A DNA stretch of 64,000 bases, taken from Bacteroidota bacterium. Its GTDB lineage: Bacteria > Bacteroidota > Ignavibacteria > Tepidaquicellales > Tepidaquicellaceae. Position 1 is the first letter of the stretch; the number at the start of each line of letters is the position of its first letter. The notes under the pieces are model-generated. The model made no database searches and was not told the origin of the DNA. It saw only the letters and a list, made by a program, of their open reading frames with translations. Below, in pieces: positions 26,511 through 35,975 of the stretch. The DNA is taken from contig JAFDZQ010000017.1 in NCBI GenBank assembly GCA_018266895.1, positions 1-64,000 of the forward strand, given 5' to 3'. A program made the translations under genes and the position numbers.

Positions 26511-26763
26511 AATGGCAACGATAGTGATTAAGTTTTGTGTAAGCGGGGCTTGACAAACAAATTTCACCAAGAGTCTGGTTGCTGCCTGCCCGCAATTAAT
26601 GTTGATTTGTATTTATGTCTCAAACGGGGTAACTAATAAGTTCGTATTATTTGTGTTCTGAATTTTTAATATTAATTAGCAAACTTTTTGGAACCCTCAG
26701 GGCAGGCACCATCAACGGCGGTAGTACCGGAATTAAAATAACTCAAGTCAAAAACATTTTATT

Positions 26764-27357
26764 ATGAGAAAAATAATTATTTTATCAATGATATCATTAG
26801 ATGGAGTCATGCAAGCGCCGGGCGGATCAAATGAAGACAGATCTGAAGGTTTCAAATACGGCGGCTGGACGGCACCTTATGGTGACGAAGCTTATGGCAA
26901 GGCAGTTCGGAAAGAACTGGAACCAGCAGACTATCTTTTAGGCAGAAAAACATTTGAGATTTGGGAAAATTACTGGCCTGAACATTCCGACTTTTGGCCA
27001 GGTATAAATGATGGTAAAAAATACGTAATGTCCAGAACGAGGAAAAAGTCGAATTGGAAAAACTCAGTATTCATAAAAAAAGTACCTGATATCAGGAAGC
27101 TCAAAAATTCGAAAGGTAACGACATTCAGGTTTGGGGCAGTAGTGAGCTCATTCACTTGTTATTGAAGAATGACCTTGTAGACGAACTCCGGCTCAAAAT
27201 TCACCCGTTAACTCTTGGTAAAGGAAAAAAGCTGTTCGGCAAGTGTGCGTACCCGGCAAAATTTATTTTAACAGAAAGTACTGTTACAACAACCGGAGTA
27301 ATTTTAGCAAATTATAAAAGTGCCGGAAAAGTTAAGACAGGTAATGCTGGAGATTAA
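26764..27357 (+). CDS. Dihydrofolate reductase family protein (RibD C-terminal-like)
   Basis: 197-residue member of the DHFR-like reductase family with RKIIILSMISLDGVMQAPGG start, DYLLGRKTFEIWENYWP, and the NADPH-binding IQVWGSSELIHLLLKNDLVDE followed by LGKGKKLFG. It is a more standard-length relative of the protein at 18,797. Substrate unknown; not the essential FolA. The next spacer (27,358-27,567) shows only a weak GCGGGGTTTCG/AGACCCGC palindrome. Confidence 0.9.
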   Translation: MRKIIILSMISLDGVMQAPGGSNEDRSEGFKYGGWTAPYGDEAYGKAVRKELEPADYLLGRKTFEIWENYWPEHSDFWPGINDGKKYVMSRTRKKSNWKNSVFIKKVPDIRKLKNSKGNDIQVWGSSELIHLLLKNDLVDELRLKIHPLTLGKGKKLFGKCAYPAKFILTESTVTTTGVILANYKSAGKVKTGNAGD

Positions 27358-27567
27358 GATGCAAAACATGGGAGTGACTGGTTATTTTCAGATTTTAGTA
27401 CTTGGTCTTAACAATACATTTACATTATGCGGGGTTTCGTGCTCCTCAGACCCGCTCGTATTAAATTTCGAGTCCAGTACAATTCAATTTTAATAATTTA
27501 AATTTGATACCAAAAACTGTAATCAATTTACTCGATACTTAAGAAATAATTCAAACATTAAATTAAA

Positions 27568-27819
27568 ATGAAAAGCAAAACAAAATTCACAGCAATGTTT
27601 CTATATGCAATCTCCGCAATAACAATTAGTTGCAATCAACCCGGGTCAAAACAATCTGAATCAAAAAGCTCAGGTTTATCATCCGACTCTGTTATTGCCT
27701 TAGCAGAGCAGGCATATGTATTACGATTTCATAAACTCCATTTATTATTTGGTATTCAAAAAAACAATCATTGTGTTCTGAAGGCGGAAAAAGTGGAATT
27801 TATAAAATTTAGGAGTTAA
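27568..27819 (+). pseudogene. Truncated lipoprotein, possibly DUF1254 N-terminus
   Basis: 83-residue frame: lipoprotein signal ending ITISC (Cys22), a Ser-rich linker, then DSVIALAEQAYV, which resembles the start of DUF1254 proteins (usually AEQAYVYGLPL). After that the sequence changes character (LRFHKLHLLFGIQ...) and ends. I read it as an N-terminal remnant joined to unrelated sequence. It could still be a small secreted lipoprotein. Confidence 0.45.
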
Positions 27820-27844
27820 GATAAAAAAAATATTCTATTAATTT

Positions 27845-27852
27845 AAGGAGGG
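27845..27852 (+). promoter_or_regulatory. Strong Shine-Dalgarno before aldo/keto reductase
   Basis: AAGGAGGG lies 7 bases before the ATG at 27,860. Most genes in the window have no such motif (61,057 is another exception), so this stands out and may reflect transfer from a lineage that uses Shine-Dalgarno sites. Confidence 0.7.
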
Positions 27853-27859
27853 TAATAAT

Positions 27860-28807
27860 ATGCAAAAACGTAAATTCGGAAACAGTGATTTGCAGGTTTC
27901 ACAATTAGGTCTGGGATGTATGGGAATGAGTGAATTTTATGGAAGTTATAATGATGAAGAATCGAACAAAGTTATACATTACGCTATTGAAAATGGTATT
28001 AACTTTTTTGATACTGCAGATATGTATGGTTCGGGAAAAAATGAAACATTAGTTGGAAAAGCCCTGAGTGGAGTAAGAGACAAAGTTGTAATAGCAACAA
28101 AGTTTGGTATTTTAAGAGGTGAAGGCGGCTCGTTTATGGGTATTAACGGAAAACCTGAATATGTAAAACAATCGTGCGAGAAGAGCTTACAAAGATTAGG
28201 CATGGATCATATTGATTTATATTATCAGCATCGGGTTGACCCGAATACGCCTATTGAAGATACTGTTGGCGCTATGGCTGATTTAGTAAAAGAAGGTAAA
28301 GTCAGGTATCTTGGATTATCGGAGGCGTCAGAGGAAATTATCAGAAGAGCTCATAAAGTTCACCCAATTGCCGCGGTTCAAACCGAATATTCTTTATGGA
28401 GTAACGATTTAGAAGCTGTCATACCAGTTTGCAGAGAACTTGATATTGCCTTGGTTCCTTACAGTCCCTTAGGAAGAGGATTTTTATCCGGAAAGTTTAA
28501 GTCACTTGAAGATTTTGAAGAAAATGATTTCAGACGGTACAATCCCAGATTCAGTGCGGAAAATTTCAATAAGAATCTGGAAATTGTAAAAGTAGTGGAA
28601 GAAATTGCAAAATCAAAATCTGTTACTCCTTCACAAATTGCACTTGCCTGGGTCATATCAAAGGGTGACGATATGTTCCCTATCCCCGGCACAAAAAGAA
28701 TAAATTACCTGAAAGAAAATATTACTGCGATAGATATCAAACTTGAAAAAGATGAAATCGAACAGTTAGACAGTTTGTATAATTTGGTTTCAGGAAAGAG
28801 GTATTAA
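27860..28807 (+). CDS. Aldo/keto reductase
   Basis: 315-residue NADPH-dependent aldo/keto reductase (AKR13-like, as annotated for many general stress reductases). The tetrad is visible: Asp51/Tyr56 in FFDTADMYG, Lys81 in VIATKFG, and His124 in DLYYQHR. Cofactor-binding elements follow ([23 protein letters not shown]). It lies after a truncated lipoprotein and has the strongest ribosome-binding site of the accessory region. Confidence 0.95.
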   Translation: MQKRKFGNSDLQVSQLGLGCMGMSEFYGSYNDEESNKVIHYAIENGINFFDTADMYGSGKNETLVGKALSGVRDKVVIATKFGILRGEGGSFMGINGKPEYVKQSCEKSLQRLGMDHIDLYYQHRVDPNTPIEDTVGAMADLVKEGKVRYLGLSEASEEIIRRAHKVHPIAAVQTEYSLWSNDLEAVIPVCRELDIALVPYSPLGRGFLSGKFKSLEDFEENDFRRYNPRFSAENFNKNLEIVKVVEEIAKSKSVTPSQIALAWVISKGDDMFPIPGTKRINYLKENITAIDIKLEKDEIEQLDSLYNLVSGKRY

Positions 28808-28836
28808 TACACAAAGACTTCTGAATAACCCTTACT

Positions 28837-28937
28837 GTCATCCCCGCGAGCTTTTAGCGGGGATCCAATCAAAAAGAATTTTGAACTAAAATGAAGCATT
28901 TTTGAATGGATTCCCGCTAGGAGCATGCGGGAATGAC
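28837..28937. repeat. Double palindrome with GTCATCCCCGC / GCGGGAATGAC ends
   Basis: GTCATCCCCGC (28837-28847) pairs with GCGGGAATGAC (28927-28937). Each end also contains its own hairpin (CCCCGC..AGCGGGG and TTCCCGC..GCGGGAA). A dispersed intergenic element related to those at 3820, 4720, 6045 and 32,311. Confidence 0.75.
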
Positions 28938-28993
28938 AAATTGTATTAGTTTTTCAGAAGTCTCTACACAGCGAAATAAAATTATCAACTACA

Positions 28994-29587
28994 GTGACAA
29001 ACAATTTAGACAAATTCAGAAAGGGATTTTTAGAAGCAAATACCTGGGCACAGAGGAAAGACGGTGTTCCTCTTTACCTACTTGACAACCTTTCGGATAA
29101 AGAACTTAAGATCGCAGAAGTTGATCTTATAAATGCTGCAGGTCTTAGTGACACCTGGCCAATCGTTGGACTTGGACACATCAAGTCAAAAGACTCACTT
29201 CCGGCTCTATATAAATTGCTCGAGAAGAGTAATGGAGCTATGAAGGTGACAATAGCTCATTCAATTTTTCAAATATCCCGGGACGAGAAAATGAAAGAGA
29301 TTGTCCTGGAGACAATTCCAAAGATCACAAACGAGGTTGAGCTCATAGATGTTCTGTATTATTTACCTGATTTCAAAGATAAGAGAGTTACAGACTTGCA
29401 CCACACATATCGAAATCATAAAGATTATTTAGTCGCTTATAATGCGACCCGATATCTTGGATTACCTACGGAGGAAGTAGTTGAAAAATTCAGAAACAAA
29501 GAAAACGGATATAAAAAAACTGCATCTAGCAGCACTTTTCAAAATGCGGGACAAAAATGGTGGCAGAAATTTTTCGGATCAAAATAA
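28994..29587 (+). CDS. HEAT-repeat-like protein
   Basis: 197-residue soluble protein starting at GTG. Residues about 45-170 form repeated helical pairs (LPALYKLLEKSNGAMKVTIA, EIVLETIPKITNEVELIDVL, YLVAYNATRYLGLPTEEVVE), the pattern of HEAT-like scaffold proteins. The C-terminus is basic and Trp-rich (GQKWWQKFFGSK). No catalytic motif. Role probably protein-protein contact, unknown partner. Confidence 0.65.
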   Translation: MTNNLDKFRKGFLEANTWAQRKDGVPLYLLDNLSDKELKIAEVDLINAAGLSDTWPIVGLGHIKSKDSLPALYKLLEKSNGAMKVTIAHSIFQISRDEKMKEIVLETIPKITNEVELIDVLYYLPDFKDKRVTDLHHTYRNHKDYLVAYNATRYLGLPTEEVVEKFRNKENGYKKTASSSTFQNAGQKWWQKFFGSK

Positions 29588-29691
29588 ACATTAATCATAA
29601 TTTGACATTTTAAATCTCCGAATTCAGCACTAAGAAATAAACTTTGACAAGCTAAAGATATAAAACATTGATAATTAAAACCAAACAATAT

Positions 29692-30945
29692 ATGAAGTTG
29701 ACTAATCTATTACTTTCAATATTTATACTGCTAATCTTGTGTTCCTGGAACCAGGAAAACAAATACAAATTTTTTCTGCCTGCTGAATGGGAAACACAGT
29801 CAGGAGTTATTGTAGGAGGACTCGATGACAATGCTACTTTTGAACTTGCAACCCAGCTTAGTAAAGAAACACAAGTCTACAGCATTGTCATAGATTCTTT
29901 AAAAGAAAAGTACATAAAGAAACTTTCTGATGCCGGAGCTAATACAGACAGCATTCATCTGATTGCCTCGTCAACAGATTTTAACTATGCCGAAAGAGAT
30001 GGTATGTTGTTTATGAAAAATGAAAACGGACAAAAGCAGTTAGTAAATTTCGCATGGAATTGTTATGGATGGTATTTTGAACCCGTTTACAGGAATTATA
30101 TTGAGAAAGATAAACAAACGAGGGAATTATATACTAAACTCCATATCAATACTTTTAAATATCCAGTAATTTCATCTTCAATGGTTAATGAAGGTGGAGC
30201 TATTGAAACAAATGGCAAAGGAACCATCTTACAGGTAGAGTCGGTGAATATGCAGCGTAATCCGGGCATGACAAAAGAAGCACAGGAAACAGAATTGAAA
30301 AAAATACTCAATGTAAATAAAATAATCTGGTTAAAAGAAGGTGCAGCAGAAGACCCCTTTGGATGGGGAACATTGATAGTGAATAATTATTTCGGAATTG
30401 GTGTAAAGGGTCACATTGATGAGTTTTGTCGTTTCGTAAATGAAAACACTATTTTAATTTCTTTTCCTGATTCAGCAGAAGCAGAACATGACCCCATAAA
30501 AAAAATCAACCTGGAGCGAATGAAAGTAAATTACGACATATTAAAAAATGCTACCGACCAGAATGGAAAGTCATTCAACATTGTAAAAATGCCCGTGCCT
30601 GATATTGATTATATGACTTTTGCATTGGATACAGTCAGTAAAAATGATGAAATAAAATTTCTTTCACAACAAATTCTCTTTGAACAAAAAAACTTTTCAG
30701 TTGGTGACACTGTTCACTTTGTGCCTTCAAGCAGTTATCTGAATTTTTTAATTACAAATAAAACAGTATACCAAGCTAAATACTGGACAAAAGGAATGCC
30801 GGAAACTGTAAAAGCTAAAGACGAAAAGGCAAAGCAAATATTGAAAAAATATTTCCCGGACAAAAATATTTATCAGATAAATACTGCGGAAACTAATCAT
30901 AATGGTGGCGGGCTTCATTGCTGGAGTATGCAGATTCCAAAATAG
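29692..30945 (+). CDS. Agmatine/peptidyl-arginine deiminase family protein (exported)
   Basis: Guanidino-group hydrolase of the PAD_porph / agmatine deiminase family. ATG at 29,692 gives a signal peptide (MKLTNLLLSIFILLILC). Catalytic elements are seen as NEGGAIETNG, GHIDEFCRF (His and Asp) and the C-terminal nucleophile Cys in GGGLHCWS. AERDGMLF near residue 90 may supply the substrate Asp. Being exported, it could act on peptidyl or free arginine derivatives and not be part of polyamine synthesis; there is no agmatinase partner nearby. Confidence 0.87.
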   Translation: MKLTNLLLSIFILLILCSWNQENKYKFFLPAEWETQSGVIVGGLDDNATFELATQLSKETQVYSIVIDSLKEKYIKKLSDAGANTDSIHLIASSTDFNYAERDGMLFMKNENGQKQLVNFAWNCYGWYFEPVYRNYIEKDKQTRELYTKLHINTFKYPVISSSMVNEGGAIETNGKGTILQVESVNMQRNPGMTKEAQETELKKILNVNKIIWLKEGAAEDPFGWGTLIVNNYFGIGVKGHIDEFCRFVNENTILISFPDSAEAEHDPIKKINLERMKVNYDILKNATDQNGKSFNIVKMPVPDIDYMTFALDTVSKNDEIKFLSQQILFEQKNFSVGDTVHFVPSSSYLNFLITNKTVYQAKYWTKGMPETVKAKDEKAKQILKKYFPDKNIYQINTAETNHNGGGLHCWSMQIPK

Positions 30946-31074
30946 GTTTTAAAATTCAATTCCGCGATTATAATTCATCTTGAACAACATGCATGTTAAA
31001 TTCAAACAGTTTTTTTACTGCATAAAATATAACGGCACATAACAAGGACTTAAAAAAATTAACTAACTAAGAAT

Positions 31075-31653
31075 ATGAATCCAAAAGCTGACTGGTTTTT
31101 TAATAGAGCAACAAAATGGAAGGACGAATATTCTGAGTTGAGAAAGATTATTCTGGACTGCGGACTAACAGAAGAGTTGAAATGGGGTTGTCCTTGCTAT
31201 ACAGTTGGAAAAAGTAATATAGTAGTAATACACGGCTTTAAAGAATACTGTGCTTTGCTTTTTATGAAAGGGGCTTTACTGAAAGACCCGGAAGGAATTT
31301 TAATTCAGCAAACAGAAAATGTGCAGTCAGCAAGACAAATCCGGTTCGATAATATTCAACAAATATTGAAATGCAAATCAACTATAAAAGCATACATAAA
31401 AGAAGCCGTTGCAATTGACAAAGCAGGTTTAAAAGTGGAATTAAAAAAGACAGATGATTATAAAATACCTGCTGAATTTCAATCCGTTTTAAATGACATG
31501 CCTGAATTACAAACAGCATTTAAAGCATTGACACCGGGACGACAAAGAGGGTACCTGCTCTTTTTTTCTGCACCAAAAAAAGTTAAGACAAGAGAATTGA
31601 GAATTGAAAAGCATTTGCAAAAAATACTTGATGGAAATGGGTTAGACGACTGA
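31075..31653 (+). CDS. YdeI/DUF1801 family protein
   Basis: 192-residue protein with a DUF1801 N-terminal half (WKDEYSELRKIILDCGLTEELKWGCPCYT) and a YdeI-like C-terminal half (ALTPGRQRGYLLFFSAPKKVKTRELRIEKHLQKILDG). The latter block is the Omp/bacteriocin-protection signature. Widespread, of uncertain function. Three more DUF1801-related genes lie at 34,099-35,865, an unusual local density. Confidence 0.88.
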   Translation: MNPKADWFFNRATKWKDEYSELRKIILDCGLTEELKWGCPCYTVGKSNIVVIHGFKEYCALLFMKGALLKDPEGILIQQTENVQSARQIRFDNIQQILKCKSTIKAYIKEAVAIDKAGLKVELKKTDDYKIPAEFQSVLNDMPELQTAFKALTPGRQRGYLLFFSAPKKVKTRELRIEKHLQKILDGNGLDD

Positions 31654-31716
31654 CAGGGATAATTCATAAGACAAATAAATAATAATAATACAAAAGCACA
31701 AATTAATTACAATAAA

Positions 31717-32280
31717 ATGAAACGGGGATCATTTATATTATCGGCACTTGCACTCTTTCCATTGAGTATATTTGCTAAAATTAAAACCAGCATATTTATG
31801 AGAACAGATAAGGGATTTAAAGTAAGTGCGGGTGAAGCCAGATTTGGCGAACACTATAAAATGAAAGGTGTTACACTCAACACTTTAGATATCAAAATTT
31901 CCGGTATTGACACTGAAAATGATTTAGCTGTGTTTGAGCAAACCGGACTTACTCCAAACGGAGGACCTCCATTGCATATTCATCCTTTCCAGGACGAATG
32001 GTTTTATATAATTGAAGGAGAATATCTTTTTCAGGTTGGTGAGGACAAATATCAAATGAAATCCGGCGACACAATTTTTCTTCCAAGAAATGTGCAACAT
32101 GCTTTCGTGCAGTTGACAGAAAAAGGAAAGATGATAGTTTCTTATTTACCTGCTGGAAAGATGGAAGCATTTTTTAAGGTCACGGACAAATGGACTTCTC
32201 CGCCTGACAAAGAAGAAATTGCAAAAGTTTTTGCAGACCATGATATGAAGGTTGTCGGAGCACCATTAAAAGTTGATTAA
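31717..32280 (+). CDS. Exported cupin domain protein
   Basis: 187-residue cupin with an N-terminal hydrophobic leader (MKRGSFILSALALFPLSIFA). Cupin motif 1 is PPLHIHPFQDEWFYIIEGE (two His, one Glu) and motif 2 FLPRNVQHAFVQL supplies the third His, so a complete 3-His/1-Glu metal site is likely. Similar to quercetinase-like and oxalate-type cupins; substrate unknown. Confidence 0.82.
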   Translation: MKRGSFILSALALFPLSIFAKIKTSIFMRTDKGFKVSAGEARFGEHYKMKGVTLNTLDIKISGIDTENDLAVFEQTGLTPNGGPPLHIHPFQDEWFYIIEGEYLFQVGEDKYQMKSGDTIFLPRNVQHAFVQLTEKGKMIVSYLPAGKMEAFFKVTDKWTSPPDKEEIAKVFADHDMKVVGAPLKVD

Positions 32281-32310
32281 CTGATAAAGACTTCATAAAA
32301 AACCATTACT

Positions 32311-32427
32311 TTGATTCCCGCCAGCCTTGCCCCGGGGTAAGCGTGCTTTTAACGGGGATCCAAGCAGTCGGACAGATAGTTTTGTGATTAAAGGAAGTAC
32401 AGCCCTTCGACTATGCTCAGGACAGGT
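32311..32427. repeat. Dispersed palindromes (TTCCCGCC...ACGGGGATCC and CCCTTCGACTATGCTCAGG)
   Basis: A CCCGCC / GGGGAT palindrome related to the other GATTCCCGC elements is followed by CCCTTCGACTATGCTCAGG, a motif I associate with intergenic repeats in this group (from memory). Both lie between two unrelated genes and have no coding potential. Confidence 0.55.
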
Positions 32428-32596
32428 TAGCCGGATGAACATTTAAACTGAAAAAATATGTACATCGCAAATCAGCAAAACGATATGCTCAACTTTTAAT
32501 GACAGTACTAACTCAAACATTTTCTAATAAAATCAACAGTTAAAACCAAACATTAGTTATATGAAAGTTCAACTCACATTAAAGATAAGACTAATA

Positions 32597-33811
32597 ATGA
32601 AACGACTAAACCAACTCGTACTTTTTTTTCTCATTATTAATGCTTTGACAGGCTGTAATGGTCAGACCAAAAACAATCATCAATCTGCTGATACTACGAC
32701 AGACACTAAAAAACTTACAGGTGGCGGATGTGATGGTTGCGAACTTATGTTTATTGGAATGCCGGCAAATTTAAAATCTGCGGATACAAGTGCTGGCTGG
32801 ACTGAGAATGGGCAAAAACTTTTAGTTACGGGGACTGTTTACAAAATTGACGGGAAAACTCCTGCTCCAAATATTGTAATTTATTACTGGCAAACTGATC
32901 ACAACGGTTACTATTCACCTGGAAAAGGAATGAATGAAGAAGCCAAACGGCACGGACACATTCGCGGCTGGGTAAAGACTGACGAAAAAGGCAAGTACTC
33001 AATTTACACTATAAGACCTGCACCCTATCCAAATGAAAGTATTCCTGCACACATTCATACTTCAATTAAAGAGCCAGACATTGACAATGAATATTATATT
33101 GACGAGTTTGTTTTTGACGATGACAGACTTTTAACAGTCGAGAAAAGAAAAGCGCTTGAAAATCGCGGCGGAAGCGGGATTTTGAGAGTTTTGATTTCTG
33201 ACGATTTACAAATAGCCGAACACAATATAATTTTAGGCCTTAATATTCCAGACTATCCGGAAACAAACAAAACAGAAAAGCAATCAGGACTTGAAATTGG
33301 AGAAGACAATCCTTCGTTTATTCCTTATCATGCATTTGGACCTGACAAAGGAACAAGAACTTGTCCGGTTTGTAAATATGGACGCTATCATGGTATCGTT
33401 TATTTTGTTGGTAATAATCCCAATTGGGACGACATTAAAAAGTGGCTGACTTTTTTAGAGCAGCAAAGCGCAGCCCGAAGTAAATATCTTAAAGCATATT
33501 TTGTTTACGGAAATGAAAAGGATTACAACAAAGACACTCGACAAAAAGAATTGGAAAATACCGGCCTTGAACTCAACTTAAATAATATTGCTTTGACATT
33601 TGTCCCTTCTATGACGGATACTGAAAGTGAAGTAAATCTCAACAAAATAAATCCGAATATTGAAAACACTTTTGTAATTTACAGACACAGAACAATAATT
33701 GACAAATTTATTGATTTGAAACCTACTGAAGAAAATTTCAGAATAATATCAAATACAATTGACAAAACAAAAAGTGAATATTTTAACTTGCAAGAACCAG
33801 ATCACGAATAA
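32597..33811 (+). CDS. Lipoprotein fusing intradiol dioxygenase and thioredoxin-like domains
   Basis: About 404 residues from ATG 32,597 (the upstream ATG at 32,561 adds a poor leader). Lipobox NALTGC puts the lipid on Cys20. Residues about 35-220 match intradiol ring-cleavage dioxygenases: iron ligands fit Tyr in YYWQTDHNGYYS, Tyr in YSIYTIRPAPYP, and two His in RHGHIRGW / IPAHIHTS. Residues about 245-395 form a thioredoxin-like domain with CPVC (GTRTCPVCKYGRYHG). Fusion of these two on one exported lipoprotein is unusual; secreted intradiol homologues can act on non-catechol substrates. Function not assigned. Confidence 0.8.
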   Translation: MKRLNQLVLFFLIINALTGCNGQTKNNHQSADTTTDTKKLTGGGCDGCELMFIGMPANLKSADTSAGWTENGQKLLVTGTVYKIDGKTPAPNIVIYYWQTDHNGYYSPGKGMNEEAKRHGHIRGWVKTDEKGKYSIYTIRPAPYPNESIPAHIHTSIKEPDIDNEYYIDEFVFDDDRLLTVEKRKALENRGGSGILRVLISDDLQIAEHNIILGLNIPDYPETNKTEKQSGLEIGEDNPSFIPYHAFGPDKGTRTCPVCKYGRYHGIVYFVGNNPNWDDIKKWLTFLEQQSAARSKYLKAYFVYGNEKDYNKDTRQKELENTGLELNLNNIALTFVPSMTDTESEVNLNKINPNIENTFVIYRHRTIIDKFIDLKPTEENFRIISNTIDKTKSEYFNLQEPDHE

Positions 33812-34098
33812 CAAGAAGGGTTGCTAAATTATAACAACACCGCTGAGGACGGCAAGGCAGCTGCTGGCATAAGATTAAACGATATTTTAAAAAGGGGGCA
33901 TTGACGGTAACTCATTTTTAGGAAAATAGTGATGGATGTCTAAGCTCTAACATTGGATTTCAGAATGTGAGTGTCGTGCTAAGGTAATGCTTTTAGTTTC
34001 TGTTTAGCATTAGTGAAGTCTGACAAAGAAATGTTTCATTTTTTCCATCTTAAGCAAACCCAGAAATTTTAAAACTATTTTTTAACGAATACTAAAAT

Positions 34099-34455
34099 AT
34101 GAATAAAAAAATAAAAACAGTTGATGATTATATTTCATATTTTCCGTCAGAAACAAAGACAAAGCTTCAAATTATTCGTCAGATCATTAAAGACACTGCG
34201 CCTGAAGCAATTGAAAGCATCTCATACGGAATGCCTGCATACAAGATAAATAAAAAACCGTTGGTATACTATGGCGGCTTTGCAAAACATATAGGGTTTT
34301 ACGCAACACCAACAGGACACGAAAAATTTAAGAATCAATTGTCAGTTTACAAACAAGGAAAAGGATCTGTTCAGTTTCCACTTGATCAGCCATTACCGGT
34401 TGCTCTGATTAAAGATATTATAAAATTCAGATTAAAAGAAAATAATAAAATATGA
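34099..34455 (+). CDS. DUF1801 (YdhG-like) protein
   Basis: 118-residue DUF1801 protein with the family order IDDYISYFPSET, APEAIESISYGMPAYKINKKPLVYYGGFAKHIGFY, and FPLDQPLPVALIKDIIKFRL. Members resemble a frataxin-like iron-binding fold, but the role is unproven. Its stop overlaps the start of the SRPBCC gene by 4 bases (ATGA), so the two are co-translated. Confidence 0.9.
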   Translation: MNKKIKTVDDYISYFPSETKTKLQIIRQIIKDTAPEAIESISYGMPAYKINKKPLVYYGGFAKHIGFYATPTGHEKFKNQLSVYKQGKGSVQFPLDQPLPVALIKDIIKFRLKENNKI

Positions 34456-34868
34456 AAACAGAAAAAATAACGGTACAAGCAATAATTGCAGCAGACAAAA
34501 AAAAAGTTTGGGAGTATTACACAAATCCCGTTCACATAACAAAATGGAACTTTGCCTCAGACGACTGGGAATGTCCGGCAGCAAGCAATGATATGCGAAC
34601 CGGCGGAAAATACTCAGCACGGATGGAAGCAAAAGACGGAAGTTTTGGTTTTGACTTTGAAGCCATTTATGATGAAATCATTGAAGGTGAAATATTTAAT
34701 TACACAATGGGAGACGGCAGAAAGGCAGCAGTAATCTTCAACGACCTTGGCAACAAAACCGAAGTGAGTGTAACCTTTGACACTGAGACAGAAAATTCTG
34801 CTGAAATGCAGCGGGACGGCTGGCAGGCAATACTCAATAACTTTAAAAAATATTCAGAAGCAAATTGA
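34452..34868 (+). CDS. SRPBCC / AHSA1-like protein
   Basis: 138-residue START-like domain (Activator of Hsp90 ATPase homologue 1-like): VQAIIAADKKKVWEYYTNPVHITKWNFAS, then GGKYSARMEAKDGSFGFDFE and DGWQAILNNFKKY. Translationally coupled to the DUF1801 gene before it. Common together with DUF1801 and DinB genes in accessory regions. Ligand unknown. Confidence 0.88.
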   Translation: MKTEKITVQAIIAADKKKVWEYYTNPVHITKWNFASDDWECPAASNDMRTGGKYSARMEAKDGSFGFDFEAIYDEIIEGEIFNYTMGDGRKAAVIFNDLGNKTEVSVTFDTETENSAEMQRDGWQAILNNFKKYSEAN

Positions 34869-34893
34869 CGGAGAAATTAAATCAGATAAATAA

Positions 34894-35349
34894 ATGAATA
34901 AATTGGAAAAGCTTTTAACCCAACTTGAAACTAATATTTCAAAATTTAATAAGACAAATCAAAAGATTTCAAAGTCAAATGTTGGCTGGCATATTGAACA
35001 TACATTACTGGCATTAACAAGAATTACAGATTCTTTAACAAACTCAACCGCTCAGGACTACAGATGGAAGTTTAATTTCATCCGAATTGCAGTATTTACA
35101 ATGAAAAAGATCCCTAGAGGAAAAGCGAAATCTCCTGAAGTAGTCCAGCCAAAAGGAAATTATAATATTGAAAGTTTGACAAAACATTTGTCAAATACAA
35201 AAGCAAGAATTGAAGAGCTAAAGACAATGGATAAAAATAAATATTTTGATCACCCTGTGTTCGGTCATCTCAAATTAAAACAAACTATAAATTTTCTTGA
35301 AATTCATACCAAACATCATTTAGAAATAATAAATGACATACAAAAATAG
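34894..35349 (+). CDS. DinB/DUF1569-like protein
   Basis: 151-residue four-helix protein; the His set is in NVGWHIEHTLLAL and in NFLEIHTKHHLEIINDI, placed as in DUF1569/DinB. 25 bases after the SRPBCC gene, so probably in the same transcript. Function unknown; the metal site looks preserved. Confidence 0.75.
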   Translation: MNKLEKLLTQLETNISKFNKTNQKISKSNVGWHIEHTLLALTRITDSLTNSTAQDYRWKFNFIRIAVFTMKKIPRGKAKSPEVVQPKGNYNIESLTKHLSNTKARIEELKTMDKNKYFDHPVFGHLKLKQTINFLEIHTKHHLEIINDIQK

Positions 35350-35445
35350 TATAAATACCGCCAGAACCGGAAGAACTTAAAGCCGGAGGTCTTGAAACAA
35401 AATTCAGAGAATCTTCAGACAATTGCAAATTATAAATTTTAAATC

Positions 35446-35865
35446 ATGGCAAAGAACAAAACTTTAGAAACAAAGGAAAGTGTAAAAGACTTTATTGCAA
35501 AGATATCTGAAGTAAGAAAACGAAAAGACTTTTCTTCAATAACTGATCTGGTAAGTAAACATACGGGCTTAAAACCAAAAATGTGGGGAACAAGCATCGT
35601 AGGTTTTGGAAGTTATCATTACAAATATGAAAGCGGTCGTGAAGGTGATGCGCCGATGGTAGGAATTGCACCGAGAGCAAGTTCAATAGTTTTGTATCTT
35701 GGATGCGAGCAAGCTGTAAGAGATGATCTGCTCTCGAAATTCGGAAAGTATAAATTAAGCGGAAGCTGTATTCATATTCATAAGCTTGAAGACATTGACA
35801 CAGCAGTATTAATTAAGATGGTTAAAAATTCAATTGAACACAGAAAGAAAGAATATACATGCTGA
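35446..35865 (+). CDS. DUF1801 protein
   Basis: 139-residue DUF1801 homologue of the longer sub-type: VKDFIAKISEVRKRKDFSSI, KPKMWGTSIVGFGSYHYKYESGR, and SGSCIHIHKLEDIDTAVLIKMV. The GFGxYHYKYxSGREGD block is well conserved. Second DUF1801 gene of this four-gene cluster (34,099-35,865). Confidence 0.88.
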   Translation: MAKNKTLETKESVKDFIAKISEVRKRKDFSSITDLVSKHTGLKPKMWGTSIVGFGSYHYKYESGREGDAPMVGIAPRASSIVLYLGCEQAVRDDLLSKFGKYKLSGSCIHIHKLEDIDTAVLIKMVKNSIEHRKKEYTC

Positions 35866-35975
35866 CGAACCGGAATTATAAATTCAGTCAAATGCGGAAC
35901 AAACCAAAAGTAATTTGAATAACTTTTTGTTATAATGTAACTTCTTACTCACTTCAATAAACAAACATCACAAAA

